Below, one piece after another: positions 60,154 to 64,000 of a DNA stretch of 64,000 nt. Source of the DNA: Periconia sp. R9002 (lineage: Eukaryota; Ascomycota; Dothideomycetes; Pleosporales; Periconiaceae); NCBI GenBank assembly GCA_023627715.1, contig JAMAHW010000027.1, forward strand, positions 62,001 to 126,000, read 5' to 3'. The position numbers and the translations under genes are program-made. Each line of letters starts with the position of its first letter. Position 1 is the stretch's first letter. The notes below the pieces were generated by a model, which worked only from the letters and a program-made list of their open reading frames with translations, had not been told where the DNA came from and did no database searches.

Positions 60154-61535
60154 CTTCTCGTGTCTATCGGACGCTGTTTCTCTCCCAATTCGAACAGAAA
60201 TAGCCCGGATGATTCGTGTGCCGACTTGGTGGTGATGGAGATAGATGAATTGGCAAAGCGCTGGTGTTACCCGATCAAACAAGCGCAATGGAGATATCAA
60301 CAGCACGCACAGTAGGGTGAAAAAAAAAACGACGAGGGTATGGATGCAATGGATTGCGGGATGGGAGGTGATGAAGTGGGAGGGGTAGGGTACTTGTTTC
60401 CAAGCCGACTGCCATGGCCTGACTAACTGGAGAGCCACACCATCCAGGCCCCTGCAGCAGCACCAGCTCCGTCCCAAGATGGAGGCTGTTGGGCTTGTCT
60501 AGAATGATATACAGCTCCGGTCCACATTACTGTACACTGACACTGTGTTGCTAATGCTTCGCTCGTTGATTCAAACACATGTAGCTCGTTGGAGGGCCAT
60601 TCGAGCCGTTTGCACCCAGCGTTGCTATTATCGGATACAGGCCATCCGTTCCGGGAGGCGTTTTCCAAGCCTGAGCAGAACAATTTGGCATGTTCCAACT
60701 GTTGAAGCCTCAGACGGCAGAGACACGGCAGCTGGGGGAGAAAGGCTGACGACGTTGATACTCGGCCGACATGGATGGAGTTGGGTTTGCCTTGTGGGGA
60801 AGTGGGCTAGCCTAAACGGACATGGTGCAGGTCTCGTTTCATGTGCCATATGGTTTGAGGCCTACGCCCCCACACTCTACGCATGGAAACCTGCCATGTG
60901 GCATGTGGTTCGCCGTGCCAATTCGTATATCAACTAACCGTGACCGTCCGTCTTTGAATGTCCCAAGAAATCGTCTTCCTCAGGATTTGTCGTTCGATTC
61001 AAGGCATTGCTGCCATGCATCTTGCCCCAGTGGGTCGTCACTCCAGGCCGAGCCAGTGAACACACAAAACACAGTGTGATGGACTTCACCCAGGCCGCAC
61101 CACGTCCCGCCAAGCCGACAATCAATGTCAGGCCGACTTACCACAGTTTCAAATGCCTTGGGGATGCATACGTATGCCTCCGCTATGCATAAAATAGTCC
61201 ATTTAGGCGCAACAAAGGCAATGTCATTCATTCCATTAGGATTCATTGTACGGATTTTGGAACAATCCCCTAGACTATCCACCACATTCGTTCCTTCCCC
61301 ATTAGAAAAAAGAAGCCAACCATATATGCTTTGTAGCATCCAAAGGACAAAAGTTACTACAGGCCATAATATAAACTTGAAAAATCCGTGAAGAATCTGT
61401 GCCCCAATCATCATCGTGATTCCAGTCTCGATGATTGATTCTTCACCCTTCATTACCATTTATCCACATGTACAAATTGTCTCGTAGAAACGTCGTCCCG
61501 TCTGCGCCTCGGTTCGGGCCGAATTCTTTCCCCTC
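60154..61535 (-). other. 1.4-kb intergenic region
   Basis: Promoter of the DUF7053 gene (60154 upward) and 3' UTR of the MARVEL gene (ending at 61536). Open frames up to 159 codons are not family-like; one at 61459-60980 (minus) looks partly membrane-like (FILWPVVTFVLWMLQS) but has no convincing start or splice sites. Confidence 0.45.
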
Positions 61536-62090
61536 TTACACACCCTGGTGCATTTCTACCTTGGGCGCTTTGGAAGCGTAGGGATTTGAGCCCTTGTTGA
61601 AGAAGGTCCTGATGATGGTAGCCACCAAGGTAGCAGCCCATGCAGCCCAGTTCACGGCCGAAAGCGCCGTTCCAGCTTTCGCCACGGAACAGACGGTACC
61701 AAAGCAGATGCGGTCGTTCAAGAAAACGGCGAGCGCAATGAAGCCACCGAACCAGTACAGAGAGGTGACGAGCTCCAGGACAAAAAGACCGATCTTGGGG
61801 CCAGTTTGCTCGGCCATGGCAGGCATCTTCATGGGCACGACGACGAGCGCGGCGAGCGCGAGAAGAGACCAGACGGGGCTGAAGATCATGAAGTTGACTT
61901 CGACGGGTGACATTTGTCGCCAGTGCGTTGACCACCATGAAGCCACTGAGAACAAAATTAGTTGCTGGATGGTTTTGAACAAAAGCGGGCCTCAAGCGTG
62001 TCGAAACTCACCATATGCCATCATTCCCAATACTGTCGCAGATAGAGCGAACTGCACACCGCGAACCGGAAGTACCCAACTGACAGCCAT
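61536..62090 (-). CDS. Four-span MARVEL-type membrane protein
   Basis: Exons 62090-62012 and 61945-61536 (66-nt intron, GTGAGT donor) give 162 residues. Splicing joins MAVSWVLPVRGVQFALSATV, LGMMAY and VASWWSTHWRQMSPVEVNFM. Four hydrophobic segments are visible: residues 8-28, about 40-62 (FMIFSPVWSLLALAALVVVP), about 75-98 (IGLFVLELVTSLYWFGGFIA) and about 120-145 (GTALSAVNWAAWAATLVATI). The W-x-x-H-like first loop and spacing fit the fungal MARVEL family (Nce102-like and relatives), which act at plasma-membrane domains and in vesicle traffic. The C-terminus (KGSNPYASKAPKVEMHQGV) is short and cytosolic. Function beyond membrane organisation cannot be read. Confidence 0.85.
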
Positions 62091-63606
62091 TGCTCCGCCC
62101 TTTACTATTTTAGATTCCTGTGTTGGATTATCGAAACTGATTTTTCACAGATGGATGTGCGGCGAAGGTGGATATTGTTATCGTTGTAAGTTTGGATATA
62201 TCGTTTTTGAAATGTAGTCGTTGGTAAAAGAGCGTGCGCGGAACTCAATCAACAAGGTCCAGCAAAAAAAGGTACAAAGGAGCGATGTAGAACGTAATTT
62301 CGTAGTAAAAGGAAAATCGGACGGGTAGATGGGCTTTGGGCAGGTAATATGTAGTACATATTCCCAATCCTGACATGCGACCAAATTAGCCTCAGAAGTG
62401 ATTCTGTCTTCTGGCCTCAATCATGCACCATTTATTCACACCCCTGTGCAAGACATCCCGAAATAGCCTGTTCACCAAACGATAGGCGCACCGGCGCCAT
62501 TTTTCTCGACGCCCAAAGCTGTCATGTTATGCCATTGCATGGAGTTGCATCCGCTCATCAGTCGCCCACCACTAAGGCCGTTCCATTTTATCATTAGCGT
62601 TTCAGACATAGTTACACCCCGTTGTCTCACGCCCAGCCGCCAAGGGGCTGTGATTGGTCAGGCCCATGAATCTGATGCATCGATGTTGCAGCCTTTGCCC
62701 TTTGATCTTGCGGAGAATACTTCGAAGGATCAGGAACTGGCGTGTTGTTGACATTCAACTTGGCCATCTACAGCAGGCGGAGCTTGCGTTGTTATGCCGC
62801 GCCCATATTGCCGCGTAATTTTCTGAACGCAAACAGACATGCGAAAAGACTTTCGCATCAATAGCTTGCGAGAGGTATCAACGGTATACGTAATCATTGG
62901 GACCATCCTCACTCTACAAGAAGGCTTTGCCATATTTGTCTCATTAGTGCAATTTCCATGGGGTTCTGATTTTGGCCTCTAACGGGCGTCACCAGAACGA
63001 AATAGATAGAACACAATCAAGACTAGAACGCCAATGAGTTTTGTTTCTAATTACCACTTGCCATGACCCATCCGAAATTATTTTTACATTTCCCCTACGG
63101 AATGGTCGCCCACTGTTTAAGGCGCTCGACCAATCCTATTTTTCTCCTTTGCCCGGCTCATATGAAGAAAGCATGCTCTGCCAGGGCTATCCTAGTTCGC
63201 AGCCGGCAGTAAACACCTGTACAGGATACAAGCGAGCATTTCAGCGCCGCAAGACCTGCAATATTTGGACCTGCCAGCTGATAAACGGGTTCTCGATAGA
63301 GGCAGCGGGAAATAAGAAAGGTCCTTTGTCCTAAGAAAGAAAGTAAGAGAAAAAGAAAAGAAAGAAAAAACCAAAAGCCCATAGCCGACGATCTTTCATA
63401 TCACACGGAACCACCGTCTGTTATGTAACCCTCCCACGTCGAAACCAGAAACAAACCCTAGCTGGTTTGAATCTGAACGTCGAATAGTTAATACACATGT
63501 TTTATACAGACCACGTTTATAAAGAGTCAAACACGTGTTCAAGGCATTTTCAGCGCAAGATAACAGGTGCTTCCGGGCAACGCAGGCATTTCAACCGCGG
63601 AGTATG
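62091..63606. other. 1.5-kb intergenic region
   Basis: Promoter of the MARVEL gene (62091 upward) and 3' UTR of the right-edge gene. Includes an A/G-rich run at 63335-63370. No frame with family character. Confidence 0.45.
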
Positions 63607-64000
63607 TTAGACTCGACCTCCGTAGGAAGGGACCGCGCGAGTGATCTCATTGACCCTAGCGACCAATGAAGAAATGCGACGGAGAGAGATGTCTCCCGGA
63701 GAGCTTTCGTTGAGCGACATATAAGCTTGCGTAAGGCGGTCACGGATGACATCCATGATCTTGGGGACAACGTCGCGAATTTCAGGGTCCTGTTTGTTAT
63801 TAGTTTGAAGTCTTTCCACTGCAACGAACCAACTTACGTGAGGATTCACATTCTTCAGCACAGCAGCGAGCCAAACCAGGCGTTCAGCCAAGTTTCGATC
63901 AAGGACGTTAGTGACAACTGCACCCGTGGACAGAGCCAATAGAGGCGAAACATGGTCCAGATACTGGGGGTTGCAACGGACGAATACCGTATCGAAGAGA
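63607..64000 (-). CDS. 3' end of a gene running off the right edge (helical protein)
   Basis: Exons >64000-63838 and 63789-63607, with a 48-nt intron (GTAAGT donor, ACAG acceptor). The visible 115 residues are all-helical: LFDTVFVRCNPQYLDHVSPL, LALSTGAVVTNVLDRNLAER, LVWLAAVLKNVNPHDPEIRD, VVPKIMDVIRDRLTQAYMSL, ending RAVPSYGGRV. The pattern recalls the C-terminal helical domain of the decapping enhancer EDC4/Ge-1 (fission yeast Pdc1), but I hold this only as a weak guess. The 5' part lies outside the window. Confidence 0.7.
   Translation of the reverse strand, partial: LFDTVFVRCNPQYLDHVSPLLALSTGAVVTNVLDRNLAERLVWLAAVLKNVNPHVSWFVAVERLQTNNKQDPEIRDVVPKIMDVIRDRLTQAYMSLNESSPGDISLRRISSLVARVNEITRAVPSYGGRV

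Noticed and set aside
61453..61995. 180-codon minus-strand frame overlapping the MARVEL gene.
   Set aside because: Shadow in another frame; the spliced MARVEL frame has the membrane segments and a proper start.

Overview
The window is nuclear DNA of a filamentous ascomycete. Genes are broken by many short introns (mostly 46-130 nt) with GTATGT/GTAAGT-type donors, CTAAC-type branch points and AG acceptors. The proteins are fungal: a Pezizomycotina-type Hook adaptor, a chitin synthase export chaperone-like protein, a DUF7053 protein and a Pmt2-class mannosyltransferase. Gene content and the long, microsatellite-rich intergenic DNA suggest Dothideomycetes, probably Pleosporales; this is inference from remembered protein families, not a search. 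I see no operons, rRNA, tRNA, CRISPR array or intact transposon.

Layout. 1-10.3 kb: the edge of an unknown minus-strand gene, an F-box/WD40-type protein, a seven-knuckle Gis2/Byr3/CNBP protein, an AT-rich gap with possible ORF remnants, a cysteine-free secreted protein, and Mif2/CENP-C. 10.3-17.6 kb: a 7.3-kb gene-free stretch full of simple repeats. 17.6-25.6 kb: a Myb-like regulator and, after 4.7 kb of non-coding DNA, tubulin-folding cofactor B. 27.7-38 kb: the Hook dynein adaptor, a small secreted I9-type inhibitor and a Puf4-type Pumilio protein. 41.8-49.4 kb: five minus-strand genes in a row, with only one shorter unassigned candidate among the gaps (an unrecognised coiled-coil protein, a mitochondrial FAH-family enzyme, TFIIH subunit Ssl1, and a Chs7-like chaperone). 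51.7-57.4 kb: an MFS sugar transporter and Pmt2. 58.7-64 kb: a DUF7053 protein, a MARVEL-type membrane protein, and the 3' end of a gene running off the right edge.

The genes are mostly housekeeping and do not form a pathway cluster. Loose themes are the cell division and microtubule apparatus (Mif2, cofactor B, Hook), post-transcriptional control (Gis2, Puf4) and the cell surface or secretory route (Chs7-like, Pmt2, I9 protein, secreted protein).

The most unusual signals are in gene structure. There are inferred microexons of 8 nt (Chs7-like) and 21 nt (Puf4). The Hook gene has a 363-nt in-frame segment that can be spliced in or out near its C-terminus. Two genes (Myb and sugar transporter) have a family-like N-terminal reading frame with no AUG. 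Cofactor B carries an 858-nt intron. Two Gis2 introns interrupt the same codon of two different zinc knuckles. I found no clear undescribed multi-gene system. All exon joins were worked out by hand and have no transcript support.
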